Assembly: GCA_902806595.1 (NCBI GenBank)
Contig: CADCXC010000038.1
Coordinates: 2,480,001 to 2,544,000 of the forward strand
Direction: 5' to 3'
Origin: Pyrenopolyporus hunteri
Lineage: Eukaryota > Ascomycota > Sordariomycetes > Xylariales > Hypoxylaceae
Length of the DNA: 64,000 nt
Part shown: one piece after another, positions 46,507 to 58,822 of the stretch
Layout: every line of letters starts with the position of its first letter
How positions within the stretch are numbered: position 1 is the stretch's first letter
Program-made: the position numbers and the translations under genes
The notes under the pieces: generated by a model
Database searches by the model: none
What the model was told of the DNA's origin: nothing
What the model saw: only the letters and a program-made list of their open reading frames with translations

Positions 46507-47383
46507 TCGTCATATCGGTTTAATTTAAGCGAACGGCTGGGATTTGGGGGGGGAGAACAAGCTGAATGTTCGTGAGTTGTAAACTGCAAGAGGAATATAC
46601 AAGTGTGAAGGAGAGTTGGACTGACGCAAGCCGAAGATCACGAGCAAAGCTTCTGTAAGTATTAGGTACCTACCTGCGTATAGATGTATATAATTACTGT
46701 ACGTACCTATCTTTATAGTGCGTACATTAGTGGCGTTGCATTAGCTAATAGGCTCACATTGTTACCGAGTTGGTCCGTGCACACGACGCCCAGCAGATCC
46801 CAGCTCTCCCGAAAATATTCCTCATCAGACCTGTCTAATGCACGAGCCACAATTTTATGGCTTCTCATTGGCGGGTCCACTGCGTACCCTAACTGTTTTT
46901 AGATGCAAAGCCAGCACATTGACCAGGCCGCGCGACTGCACGCACCCATCCGACGGGCAAAATTAACTCGCCCATTTACTCCCCGTCATTTCTCACGTCC
47001 CTTTCTTTACCTCCTCCCTGTTCACCCACAAACGCCCACATCACACACAGCACAACAACACAACAACGCATAAACTCATTAACCTCCATCAATCCCGTCC
47101 TTTGTTATCCCTTATCGTCTCTCCATTTCAACTTCATCCCGGCTACGAATACCTTTGTTCATCCCAGCCGACGGGTCGATAAGGCGATAACACACCGACC
47201 TCTCCATTTTTCCTCTCTTTTCTATCAAAGAGTCGTTTCCGCGACATACTGCTAACCTTCCATATCTCCGCAAGTCAATCATCCGCCATCCTAAAACCGC
47301 CGTGTGCCGTCCGCCCATCCTTCGTCGTTCGTCGTTTCTATACGTAGTAGGAATTTACATCCCAAACTATCTCTACGACCACA
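46507..47383. promoter_or_regulatory. Divergent vps36/thp3 promoter region
   Basis: The 877 bases lie between two divergently transcribed genes. The last 400 bases are strongly C/T-rich with few G, typical of fungal leaders, and contain CACAACA repeats near 47044-47066. No gene is seen. Confidence 0.5.
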
Positions 47384-49083
47384 ATGTCTTGGGCAGCACC
47401 ACCTCCGCCCGGCGTCCAGGCATCGCCTTACGCTTATCCTGCAACTCTTAGTATGTCCTTCCATCCTTGTCTTCCCTTCCGTTCCCTTTTCGTTTCGTTT
47501 CGTTCCGTCAATCTTCTTCATTTCGGTCTGGTACTGACTCTATTTCCCTCTAGATGCTGCATATACTCCAGTTCAAGTTCGTCAAGGCTTTGGCCAAGCG
47601 TACCAAACTCAACCACAGTATACCTATTCTGCTCCTGCTAATCCTCCACAACCGGCAACCGCTATGGCCCCTCCTGTTACTCAGCAACCTCAACAGCAGA
47701 AGTTCGATTGGCCGGACTCCGTCCGCAGTTATGTTCAACGGTCTTTCCAGTCGTCAAATATAGACCCCAGCGTATCCCGTGCCGAGATGGAAGCCAAACT
47801 CAAGGAGACCATCAGCTACACCCAGGAACACGGAACTATGTACACCACGGATTGGGACAACATGCCTCTGCCGCAAGCCATCATCAAAAGCGAACGCCAA
47901 CAAGCGTTGATGCAATCCGCCGCACCACGCCCCGTGTCGGAGGTCGCTCCCGCTCCTCCTCTCAACCATATTAACCCAAAGAAGAGAAAGTCTTCGGATC
48001 TCAGTGGACCGGAGCCGGCCGATGGTATTACCGTGCCGTGGCGTAGTACCAAGGCCCTTACGCTCGAAGATCGGATTTCCAAGCCGTCGATGGAAGGCCC
48101 TCTGCAGGCCAAAAGTAAGTTTCAGAAGAATGCCGAGAAGCGGCAGCGTCGTGGTGACGGTGGCTATCAGTCCACCTACCGATCTCCCACCCCGCCGCCC
48201 CCTATCGGGCCTATCGTCGGACTCAACGAGTCCTTAGAGAAGAGATATCTGCGCCTAACTGCTGCACCGAAGCCAGCCGATGTTCGACCTGAGCGTGTCT
48301 TGCATCAGACGCTTGACCTGCTCAAGAAGAAATGGCGCAAGGACGGCAACTATAATTACATTTGTGACCAGTTCAAATCGCTGCGCCAGGACCTGACAGT
48401 ACAGCGCATTAGGAATGACTTTACTGTTTCCGTTTATGAAATCCATGCCAGAATTGCCTTGGAGAAGGGGGATCTCGGTGAGTATAATCAGTGCCAGACT
48501 CAACTCCGTGCTCTCTACAAGTCGGGTCTGAAGGGCAATTCTGTCGAGTTCAAGGCGTATCGTATCTTGTATTTCATCCATACCGCGAACCGGTCGGCGT
48601 TGAATGACGCTATCGCAGATCTAACCACAGCAGAGAAAGAAGAGCGACCGATCAAGCACGCCCTGGACGTTCGTTCGGCGCTCGCCCTAGGCAACTACCA
48701 TAAGTTCTTCCAGCTATATCTTGACGTCCCCAACATGGGAGCATATCTGATGGATATGTTTGTCAAACGTGAACGACTTGCTGCACTTGCAAACATGTGT
48801 AAAGCGTGAGTGTTATCGCCAATCCCTACATTTCAATACGAAATCGAATGCTAACTAAGATGCCAACAGATTTAAGCCCGAGTTGAAGCTCCGTTACATT
48901 ACTGAGGAACTGGCCTTCGAATCTGACGCTGAAGCTGCGCAGTTCATTATCGACTACAACGGCCAGGACCTACTCCAAGAACGGCAAGATCATATCGCTT
49001 TCCTAACCGGAAAGGCTGGAACGCTATTCGAGGCAGCTAAAGCCGAGGCGTTCCGTAGAGTCGACCTCAAAGGCCAAATTTGA
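47384..49083 (+). CDS. thp3: SAC3/GANP-domain protein, Thp3/Leng8-like
   Basis: Three exons, 47384-47450, 47554-48805 and 48870-49083 (510 aa); introns of 103 and 64 nt, each in frame. The N-terminus is rich in Pro, Gln and Tyr (low complexity). A conserved FDWPDSVRSYVQRSF segment follows, then a basic NPKKRKSSD NLS-like stretch. Residues about 230-490 form the SAC3/GANP fold: LEKRYLRLTAAPKPADVRPE, LDLLKKKW, YICDQFKSLRQDLTVQRI-NDFTVSVYEIHARIALE, and EFKAYRILYFIH. The QRI-N-F-V-VYE-HARI-LE block is diagnostic of Thp3/Leng8. Thp3 with Csn12 works in transcription elongation and mRNA processing in the nucleus. The C-terminal exon continues with a PCI-like region ending in FRRVDLKGQI. Confidence 0.9.
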
Positions 49084-50831
49084 TTCCGTCTTCCAAGTTC
49101 TTCTTAATATCCCTTACTCCTTTTCTCCCTTGGACACGACGCTCTTCATTTATGGGTTGACTACATCGCGTCATCGCACAACCACCCCCTCGTAGACACC
49201 CCATTGCACCTTTCCGACAAATATTGATATTGACGAGACATGTCGTACGAGATGAGCTGCTCTGGATATGAAGCTTGGCTTTACTCCCGAGTGTGAATCG
49301 TTACCAACGGTTATTATGCATCTCTTTCGAACCGATCTCGCGTGGGCCCAATGCGGCCACTTTACGAATGCCTTTACATTGACTTTCAATCACAGTAAAC
49401 GACTACGGTCTGGTTTGGCATAAGCGACTTGTGGGACCTCCATTGAGGAGGTCTGACTATCGACTCTGGCGTTAGGCATGAAGATGAGGTTAAGGGTCGC
49501 AAGGTTCTTCCGGATACCGGTTCTCATCGTCGGGGCACATCAGGTTCTGCTCTGAAGATTCAAGGAGTTTGGCGTTTCTGGACCGAGTGGTCTAGTTACC
49601 TACATTACCGATACCCTTACGGTAGACGCTAGTCGTGTGCATTCATCTGTCTGCCCCAAGGTATCATTTGCATGGAAGGGGTTGGCAAAAAGGCGATTGA
49701 CGGGTAGGAGCTGGTTTAGCCATAGATAAAACGTTCTCGTAAATCACTCCGGGAAGCATTTCGAATGCTGACCGTAATTTAATTCATGATTCAACTACAT
49801 TCGCTCGTTCATTCTTCCCGCATTGCTTTATAAGCATTGTCTTTATATTTAATCTATTAACCTCGTCCTATAGATTCAGATCAGTTTGTAGTTGTAATTT
49901 ATAATACTAATTTTAGCCAGGTAAGTATTAGCTGACCTATGACGTTAGCATCTCAAGTTGACTGTCTATCATCCACCCATATGATTCCCGGAAAGAGGGT
50001 CGCCATACTCTTAAGACTAGGTGCTGGAACCAAATTTTTTCGTGAACGGTGATAAATACAATATATTTCCGCTCGTAACTAGCCACGAGGATCTACTTAG
50101 GTAGGTAGGCGGAGGTGTGGGCAGATTCTATTCGCGAAACCTCAACATTTAGAATTTGGTGAATTATAACTACGACTCCACCCCCCTTTCATCCAAGAGA
50201 TATCAAGGCAAGCAGCACACGCGTCTGAGACATTTCTTCTCGCAACCATGTCTTATCTTTCTTTCTTTCTTTCTTTTCAGAGCTGGCTAATGCTACTAGT
50301 CACGCTGAGAGGGATGCTGACGGAAACTTTACAAACCTAAGACATGCGTTCGTCGTACTATCTCTCCCTATCTATCTATCTACCTATGTATCTATCTCAT
50401 CTCACGCAACGCCAAGCTACTGTTGTGCTGCGTGTTACCTGACGAACTTATGGGTGCTTGGCTACTTGGCCTACATGTATTTATATGCTGTATCCGGTTA
50501 CTTATCAACTTACTTATGTGGACAGCTGGTTGAACGGTGGATGGTGGTTTGGTTACATAGGTAGGTAGGTGGGTAGGTGGGGAGATACTGGCGGTAGGTA
50601 TTACACGAGCGCGGGTTATGTCGCACGGCTCGAGTTAGATGCTACATGCGAATCGGCGAACGAACGAACGGGCTGGCTGACTGGCGGGCTGAGGAATCAA
50701 GCGCAGGTTGGTCAGGCCAGCGGGCCTTCCCGTACCTTGTCAAATCGCCGTTGTGCTGAGGTCTGGCGGGACACAGCGCCACGGGAAGCCGCACGGACGA
50801 GGAGGGGAGGGGTCGAGGGTCGAAGGTTGAG

Positions 50832-50862
50832 AGGCGAAGGCGAAGGCGAAGGCGAAGGCGAA
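50832..50862. repeat. (GGCGAA)5 hexanucleotide array
   Basis: Five perfect copies of GGCGAA in a GC-rich island, not assigned to any gene. Confidence 0.9.
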
Positions 50863-53749
50863 GAAAACAGGGCGCGGTGAGGGACCCTTCGTGGCGCCAG
50901 CGCCTCGGCCCTCCCTCCGTTCCCCTCCCTTCTTTTTACCTTTAGCTTCTTTCAAAGCTAACCTACATACCTACCTATATACAGTTCTGGGTTAGTTCCC
51001 GTTTCTACGTGTATATATCTGTGCCCCGGCTCGACTTTCCCCGCGCGAAAAAGCCGTTGGCCCGAGTACGAATGTTTGTGCATCACGATCGGGCTCCAGC
51101 TTTGTGCGTCCGGGCTTGCTTCTGGTAGGCCGCCTGGGGGCTCAGGCCTGATCTTGACCTCGGTGTGCGACGGTAGGGATGAGGGGGGAGAATTCATGAG
51201 GTCCGTCCGACAGATACGAGGGGTTTAGATTTTTGATATCGTTCTATGCGGGATATATGATGAAGAAGTACGAAGAGCAGAGAGACGGTTGGGGGAAGCT
51301 CGGGTTTTGTTGGTTTGTAGGTGAGTCCTGTTGTTTTCGGTAAGATGAGGAAGACCCGAAATCTCGCGGGTTGGTTGGGTGTTCCCCCGGAAGAAGATCC
51401 GCGATATCGTGCGGCTTGGTTATCTGTATCACATGAAAGACGATCGGAGTCTGGCTTCCGAATGTCTGGTATACGAGCGGTAGAGGTAGGCAAGGGCAGA
51501 TAGGTAACGGCCTAATGATGTGCATGTTTCTGTTCCTTCACCAGATCTTACAGATTCCAACGAGAACCGGGCCGTTTTTCTCAACGATGTTGTTTTGTCT
51601 CAGCGCTTGGTTCAGTTTCATGACATCGGGAAATCATGATCGGGAATAGATGATCCGATGTTTAACGCATGAAATGGAATTTTACGGGTCAGAACCTAAT
51701 TTGTCTCTTCCTTCGAGTGCCGCACACTTTCTCTTCCGCGTCCAGGCACTTGCAGACTAGAGTTCTTAGCATTGAACGCAACGTGCGCACCATGCAGAGG
51801 ATTACCAACCTAGCGTGCGTTGGTTGACCGTTAACCTTGTTTGGATATTCTGGAAGACTTCCGGCGGGGGCTCCGGGTTGGCCGGAGCAGGTCCGAGCAG
51901 GGGGCTATCGTTATGCATTACAACGCGTAAATTAATATCAAGACATACCTATAGTAGCCAAGCAACCAGGGTAGCTGAGCACATACTACTTACTACGTAA
52001 GTATGTAAGGTACCTAGTTAGAATATGCCCACTTAAGTGCTATGACGATGCCCGGTTGACCAACTGCGTATGCCAACTAAATCAGTGAAGAGTTGGAGGG
52101 GGCGCCTCCGAAGGCTCAGGAAATTGGTTGTGGTCCCAATAGCAGCACCAATATATGTGAAACTTGATTGAGAAGATGCAAAATTGAACACACCCCATTA
52201 GAGACTCGACAGCAACTACCTACATGTATTTTCAGTGGGTATGACTACCTGAGTGTACCAGTAAGAGTAGAGCTCTGCAGGCCAATGAACTGACTGACCA
52301 GTCGAATCTGTAGGTTAGCATTGCATATCAGGTAAGACTAACGGAGCCTCGTAAGATGTAGGTATATAGGACTACGTAGTAAGTGAGAGAAGTGCGTCAA
52401 CTTATAAGTTCCTGCGGTGTTTCAGGAGTCGTCCTGCATGCCCTACGGTCGCATTTGCCTCAGTGCTGCATCTGTCGGGTTGCATGAAAAAAAGGTGTTA
52501 GGTACCCAATGAACCTGATAGTCTAGGGTGTTGGTGAGGTTGATGAAGTTGACGAGGTTGACGTTATGACGACGATTGTCATATTCCGGAGTTGTATGCA
52601 TATTTGCAATAGTATCTATGCGTGGGTGTATTATATTGATGTTTTGTGCTCATCAGAGGGAATATAAGGAAATATATATGTCGAGCTTGCCTTGACTCGG
52701 TAAGTCTGGCAATTTCCACCTATTTCCACCTTTACGACGCATACATATGTGAGTCCACATGTAAGTCGTCATGCATGCTGCAAGGTACGATTTCGAAGTT
52801 GTGGAAGATCTCTCCGGCCGTGGAGCAGACGCAGGGGGCGTTCTGGGATTCGGGCGTCGAGGCCAAGGCGAGCGTTCTATTAGCTACCCGACGTGAAGCA
52901 CAACGTCCCGGTACTGTGCCATAAGTATTTTGGTTACCCACGTTAGTGTTTTGGGTTGTAGGGTTGAGTTTGAAGAAACGTTCCCGGTTTCTGGGATGAT
53001 AGAAGTACTCAAGCCTAATCCACACCCAACCGGTTAGAGATCGACTTCACGAAAGCCACAATGCTACTGGAGCCTATCGGACTTTTTGCGTAGCTGATTA
53101 TCTGCCCACTTGCGACTGTCGAGTTGGTAGGAAGTATGTGTGTCCCATTTTGCTCGACTGAAGGGAGGGATTACGAGTCTCGCTTGACCTTGGTGTGACT
53201 GATGAAAAAGCAAACAGTCCAAACAGTCCAAACAGAATTGACCTAGACTACCTCTAAACAAAATGATTTATGATCTAAAAAGACACTAATCCGTAGATGA
53301 AGTGGGTTTAATGGTTGCTATGCGGATCCTATTCGAATAAGTGTACGATTTGCAGAATGGCTAATGCGATCTCGTGTGTCGTCAGTCGATCAACTAATAT
53401 GTATGTAGAGACGATCAATTGTCAGTTGTCAAATTTGTTTGGCGTCACCTTTTTTTTCTTACTATGGTACCTGACAAAGAAAAAAGTACCTAAGGAAAGG
53501 GAAAAGATTCGCTTTTACAGCGGGGTGAGGGGCTGAAGGAGGGTGTGCACACGCGGAGGGGCAAACAAGGACAACCTAGGTAGGTAGGTCTAGTGCTATG
53601 TTAGGTAGCTCTAGGATGTTTAATGCCACTGAAGGGAGAGCTAGTGCTTCACTACGGGTAGCTAAACTGAAAGGAACGGAATACATGCATGTATATATTG
53701 GGAGTGGTACTTTAATGTCATGCGATATCCTACCTAATCAGTTGTATAC

Positions 53750-53790
53750 CAGGTGCCTAAGTACCTAAGTAGGTAGGTACTTAGTAGGTA
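53750..53790. repeat. TACCTAAGTAGGTAGGTAC palindromic tract
   Basis: Another member of the dispersed TACCTAGGTA-type family, with complementary halves. Confidence 0.65.
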
Positions 53791-55565
53791 TACTTCTTAG
53801 GACACTAAACACATGGAGAACTCCCTTTTTATCATAATCGTTTCCCTTTCCCTCTTTCCTTATCCTTGACTCATTATATACCTAGATAGGTACCTAATAA
53901 CTACAGCAATGGCATGTGTTCACTCATGTTTGTTTGTATCTCCCAAGACACAATAACACGAAGGCATGCAATAATAACTTTGATGACATACGCTTCCAGG
54001 GGCTACGTTAGTGCCTGAGTTACAGGGTTAGCACGCACTAATGACGCCTCCTAGCAGCACCCGGCAGTCTAGGCCGCGCCCTAGCACTTTCACTCGGATC
54101 TTTTATTTTTTTTATATAATATATATATTTTTTTTCTTGAAGGGTACGTGCACCCCACTGTATCCATGCTGCCATGAGTTGAATGTTCCGTTTAGACTCT
54201 CCCTTGTCCCGTTTTTAAGCTAAGGTATTTAGGTATTAGTTGCTACTGCCTATATACTTGTACCTGAGGGCACGGCCGCTCGGTAAGGTGACTCCGTATA
54301 TGGTACGCATATACGTGTATATAGTGTACGTACCCTCTCGTTGAATGCGATCCGTAGCGCGGCCCATCACTGGCCCATGCACCTACCTAGGCTATCCGCC
54401 CTTCCAAAAACGCATTGAAGGGACAGGGCAATGGAAGCCCATGTCCGTCAGGGGGCCCACTTATGACCCATGGCCCACGGGCGTACCACACCCACCACAC
54501 CTACCACAACTTAGGTACCAGACTGGTTAGGTACAGTACCACTTACCCACACCCACGACTCAGCCCGCCCAATGTGCTAACGCCCGACTCTATTCTATCC
54601 CACTTTTTCCGACCTTTCCACCCTCTTCTCTCAAGCCAGCGAGCCAGTCAGCCAGTCAACTCACGCCCTCCCCCAATCCTAGCTAAGCGCAAAAGCAGTT
54701 CGGTCACTGCGCTGCATTGCAAATCTAGCCAGTCTGGTTCCCTCTCCTCCCCTCTGTCCTCCTGACCTACATACTCCATCCTCTCCAAAGAGATCCCGTC
54801 GACAATACTATTTCGCATCCAGCTATCAGGACGATAAGGCAATACTTGCACCGACAACATACACCGCACAAGCCTCAAGACGGGAGCAGAGCCTGTCGTG
54901 TGTCTGCTACCGCGCGCGCATTGAACAGCGAAGGGAAGAAAAGAAAATAACCATAACAATTGGTACCCGACCCACTGGGACTGTGACTGTTACTGTTGGA
55001 AGGAGATAAAGGAACGACAAACCCGCGAAAGAGGAGAAAGAAAGCGCGAAAGGAAAACTCCGTAGGGTAGCCCGGCGAATATTGACTACTATCAACTTAA
55101 CAATAAGGGAACAATCGCACTTGGTCGCAGTCGCTCTTTTTTCCCCACTGGCTAGGTAGTTTATCTTGTTCGACGCACACGAGTCGACAAGCCAAAAAGA
55201 ACCCCCCCAATCTTCGAGAACCTGTGCTATTTCCGCTGCTTCGTTGCGAAAGGTCTCACCTTGACGCACGTCAACCACTCCGTTCTCTCGACCCGCTGAA
55301 CTCCCGCGCCTCTTTCGCTTCGTCCCTCTTACACGCTGTCGCACCGATTCAGGATTGTCGTCGAACAAGACCGCAGGACCGCAGGACCGCAAGACCGCGA
55401 GACCACAAAGACTCCGCTACCTTGGCGTAACCGTGCCTGAGCCTCGGGATAGCCAGTCCGTCACTTTCTGGCCTGCGCCCACTTCCTCCTTGGATCCTCC
55501 TTCTGCCGCCTCCACTTCCTTCTGCTCGACATTCGCAATCCACAAGCCTCCGAGTCTGTACAACG

Positions 55566-57756
55566 ATGAAGGTGCGCCATTAAACCTAGGAAGAATTCCC
55601 CCCTCCCTTCCTCCCTCCTCTGTTTGTTTTTGAGCCATCACACAATCGCCTCTCCCTACCCTTATCCTTCGCTTCGCTCCCCTTACCTTCCGCTAGACAT
55701 GCCTCTACGTGTACACGCTTATTGGCCGCAATCATGTCGCGTTCCAATTTCAATAGCGATCTGGTCGCATCCGTTGGTGCCGTGGCTAACATCATGCGCT
55801 CTGTCCAGGCCCTGAGAAGATCCATCAAAGGCGAAAAGGACAGGCCTCAGGTCTCCATTGCTCCCAAATCCGCAGTGGCTATTGTTCCCCCCAAAAAGGT
55901 GGGTTATTTCTCCTCCTTGTCCCCATCCTTTCTCGTTGATATCTCGGTCCACTTTTCTCTTTTTACTTACACCGTTTTTTTCTTCCTCGACGCGATGCTA
56001 ATACCCGAGACATCTACAGGTTATTCGTGCTCTCTACGATTATGAAGCAGCCTCTTCGCAGGAATTAAGCTTTTCGAGGGGCGATTTCTTCCATGTTATT
56101 GGTCGCGAAAACGATTCGGATTGGTACGAGGCGTGCAACCCAGCTCTGCCCGACGCTCGAGGTTTGGTCCCGGTAGCATTCTTCCAAGCTCTAGGGCGCA
56201 CCGAGAGGGATAGTGGCTCGTCGGATCCAGGTCGACCCATAGCCATGAAGAAGGACGACCACGATTCCGGTTTCTCTGAGACCAATACGTCAACGGTTCC
56301 TGCCACTCCGGCACTTAGCCATCGCAGTTCCAAATCGGTCACCAAGAACGGCGCCATGGTGTACGGAATCGTCATGTACGACTTCCAAGCGGAGAGGGCG
56401 GACGAGCTAGAAGCGAAAGCTGGCGAGGCAATCATAGTGATCGCGCAATCTAACCCGGAGTGGTTCGTCGCCAAGCCGATCGGCCGCCTAGGAGGCCCGG
56501 GCCTTATTCCTGTTTCGTTTGTGGAGATTCGAGATATGTCGACTAACACGGCCGTCGCGAATCCCCAGGAGGCCGTGAAGCGAGCCGGAGTACCGCGAGT
56601 CGAGGAATGGAAGAAGATGGCAGCTGATTACAAGAATAGTAGCATCACTCTGGGCAAGTTTGAAGCCGGCGGCCAACCAGGTATAGAACAGGGCATGGAG
56701 CGGATGAGCTTGCAGCCAAATGCGAGCCGCCAGAGCCAGCAGCAGAACGCTTCACCGGTAAGTAGGAGACGGTTGCCCAGCTTGCGTATATAAGTTAACG
56801 TATTTTCGCAGCAGCAACAGTTTGGCGGCTATCCGCAACAGCCTCAACCACAGCAACCGAATACTTTGCAGCAGAATCCTTATGCTTCCAAGTCGAGCTC
56901 GCAACTGTATGCTCCTCTATCGGCTCGGATACCACGATATTGCTTCGCCGAAGAAAAGTACTGGTTTGTGATCGAAGCGACTCTAGAGGATGGCCGGCAT
57001 TGGGAGCTCTCACGCTACTACGAGGATTTCTACGACTTCCAAATCGCCCTCTTGACCGAATTCCCCGCCGAAGCTGGAAATACCGGCACCCAGAAGCGCA
57101 CGTTACCGTATATGCCTGGTCCTGTTAGTTACGTGACAGATGCGATTACGGAAGGACGACTACACAACCTTGACGCGTACGTGAAAAATCTATTGGGACA
57201 GCCGCCGTATATCTCCAAGTGCAACTTGGTGAAGCAGTTCTTCGCGCCGAGGGAGGGCGATTATGAGATCGACCCTCCTTTGAATGGAGATGAATACAGA
57301 CTGTCCGGTGGATCGCGCTCGTCGGTCGATTCGCCAAGGGACGGTAACTCACGACAGTCCTCGAGGAACAACCTGAACGGGAATGGATACTCGGGGCTAT
57401 CCGCGGCACCCAGGCAGATGCAAAACGGGCAGCCGCAGATGACACGGCAGACCTCATCGCTCTCCCAGCCCTCGCAAACATCGTTATCGCCAGGAATCAG
57501 CCAAGGGCAACCGGCCCTTAAGGTGAAGCTACACTTCAACGACGACACATTCCTTATTCGGGTACCCTCGGACACCAACTTCCAACAGTTATACGAGAGG
57601 ATTAGGGAGCGGACCAAGGTTTCCAACGGAGACCAGATTCAACTCTTCTATCGAGACGAGCAGAGCGGTGATAAGCTCAGTCTCCTGAGCAACAACGATC
57701 TCAACTATGCTCTTGAGCATAACGAGAAGTTAGTCATTTTCGTCGAGCAGGTGTAG
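55566..57756 (+). CDS. bem1: Polarity scaffold Bem1/Scd2 (SH3-SH3-PX-PB1)
   Basis: Inferred exons 55566-55571, 55809-55898, 56020-56757 and 56812-57756 (592 aa). The first exon is only ATG AAG before GTGCGC, which gives MKALRRSIKGEKD, the N-terminus I expect in filamentous ascomycetes. A start at ATG 55734 (MSRSNFNSDL) read straight through is the alternative. Domains: first SH3 about residues 33-95 (VIRALYDYEAASSQELSF, DWYEACNP); second SH3 about 148-205 (YGIVMYDFQAERADELEA, EWFVAKPIGRLGGPGLIP); PX about 305-425 (RYCFAEEKYWFVIEATLED, RYYEDFYDFQ); PB1 about 513-592 (KVKLHFNDDTFLIRVP, ending EKLVIFVEQV). This is the full Bem1 set, which links Cdc42, its GEF Cdc24 and PAK kinase at growth sites and serves the NADPH oxidase complex in fungi. 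Intron 3 ends with two tandem CAGs. Confidence 0.88.
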
Positions 57757-58761
57757 GGCATTAAGGAACGGTCGATACCCTGAGAATATTTCCCATATAC
57801 AATATACCCCATACGCTTCGTTCTACTAGCATTTACGCGACCATTCAGCGGCTGTTTTTCGAATTGGGTGTAGGTCTTAACTCGAGTCACCTTTCAACGC
57901 TTAACGACGTTCTCCCCGGCATACCTATCTACCTACCTACCTACCTACCTACCTACCTATCACCTATCTATACGCGCACCACGCAAATACGGCCTGTCCT
58001 TGAGATAAATAGCATTATCTGCGTTACGGTGGTTAGCGTGGCGCTGGTTAGCGGCTCACGCATCCACGTAAGGCAGTAGATATGACTGAATGGTTCGAAA
58101 TGAGTTACTCTTTGACTGTCTAATGCCATGTTTTCTATGTCATAGTCGCTCGCACGCACTAGGTTTTCTTATTTGTTTATTATTATTTTTTTCTAACTTC
58201 AAAAATTTCTTTTCACAGCGGACCGGCTCGGAATGGTATTCACAGGTCAGCCTTTTTTTCTTCTTCAATAATTCTCTACAAGGTATACCTTACGGTTCGG
58301 CGCAGACGTGGTTTGCTTTTATCTTACTCTCGGGAACGACTCCCATTCGGATTCTTTTGTCTCTCTTCTTCGATGTCAACTCTGACTCTCCGGCTTCTTT
58401 ACCGACACCAGTCGAGGATAGCATCTACTAGATCATGCGCGCCTGGACGAATGACTGGAGGAGGTAATGGAACAGATATCGGAGGCGAAGTTTAACTGCC
58501 GGGTAGCCCAGGCCCATGGAGTTTCAGGAAGAGCATCCTGGGACCTCGGAGGATCACTCTGAGGCTTCGCCACAGACACAAGCGAGCAAGCGAGAGAACC
58601 CCGAGGAGCCATCCCTTGGTGAGGTTGACAAGGAGGTCGGAAATCTAGCGAGCGAGAGGGGGCAAAATAGCACGAGCACATATTCTTGTCTTGAGATGCT
58701 CCAACTATAGCTCTATAAAAAGCGAAACGGAATGGGATGCTATGCCAAGTTTATTTCGTCC

Positions 58762-58822
58762 GGTGATGGAGATAGTGATGGAGATAGTGATGGGGATAGT
58801 GATGGAGATGGAGATGGATGAT
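58762..58822. repeat. GTGATGGAGATA tandem array
   Basis: A 12-bp unit repeated about four to five times, becoming a GATGGA 6-bp repeat at the 3' end. Confidence 0.8.

Larger units (their letters stand above)
49084..55565. other. 6.5-kb gene-poor region
   Basis: No supported gene. Long stretches are AT-rich with simple repeats: a CTTT run (50262-50279), TATC/TACC runs (50376-50396), and GGTAGGTAGG (50559-50580). A GGCGAA array lies at 50832-50862, TACCTAAGTAGG tracts at 53577-53590 and 53750-53790, and an AT-only tract at 54101-54140. A GC-richer patch at 52790-52920 is coding-like but short and broken. The last 900 bases are C/T-rich and probably the promoter and leader of bem1. Confidence 0.55.

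Noticed and set aside
51194..51525. Overlapping open frames on both strands near 51.2-51.5 kb
   Set aside because: Open in several frames at once without protein character; probably a stop-poor GC-richer patch.
54907..55392. A 161-codon minus-strand open frame upstream of bem1
   Set aside because: Composition reflects the C/T-rich bem1 leader read in antisense; no domain and low-complexity ends.
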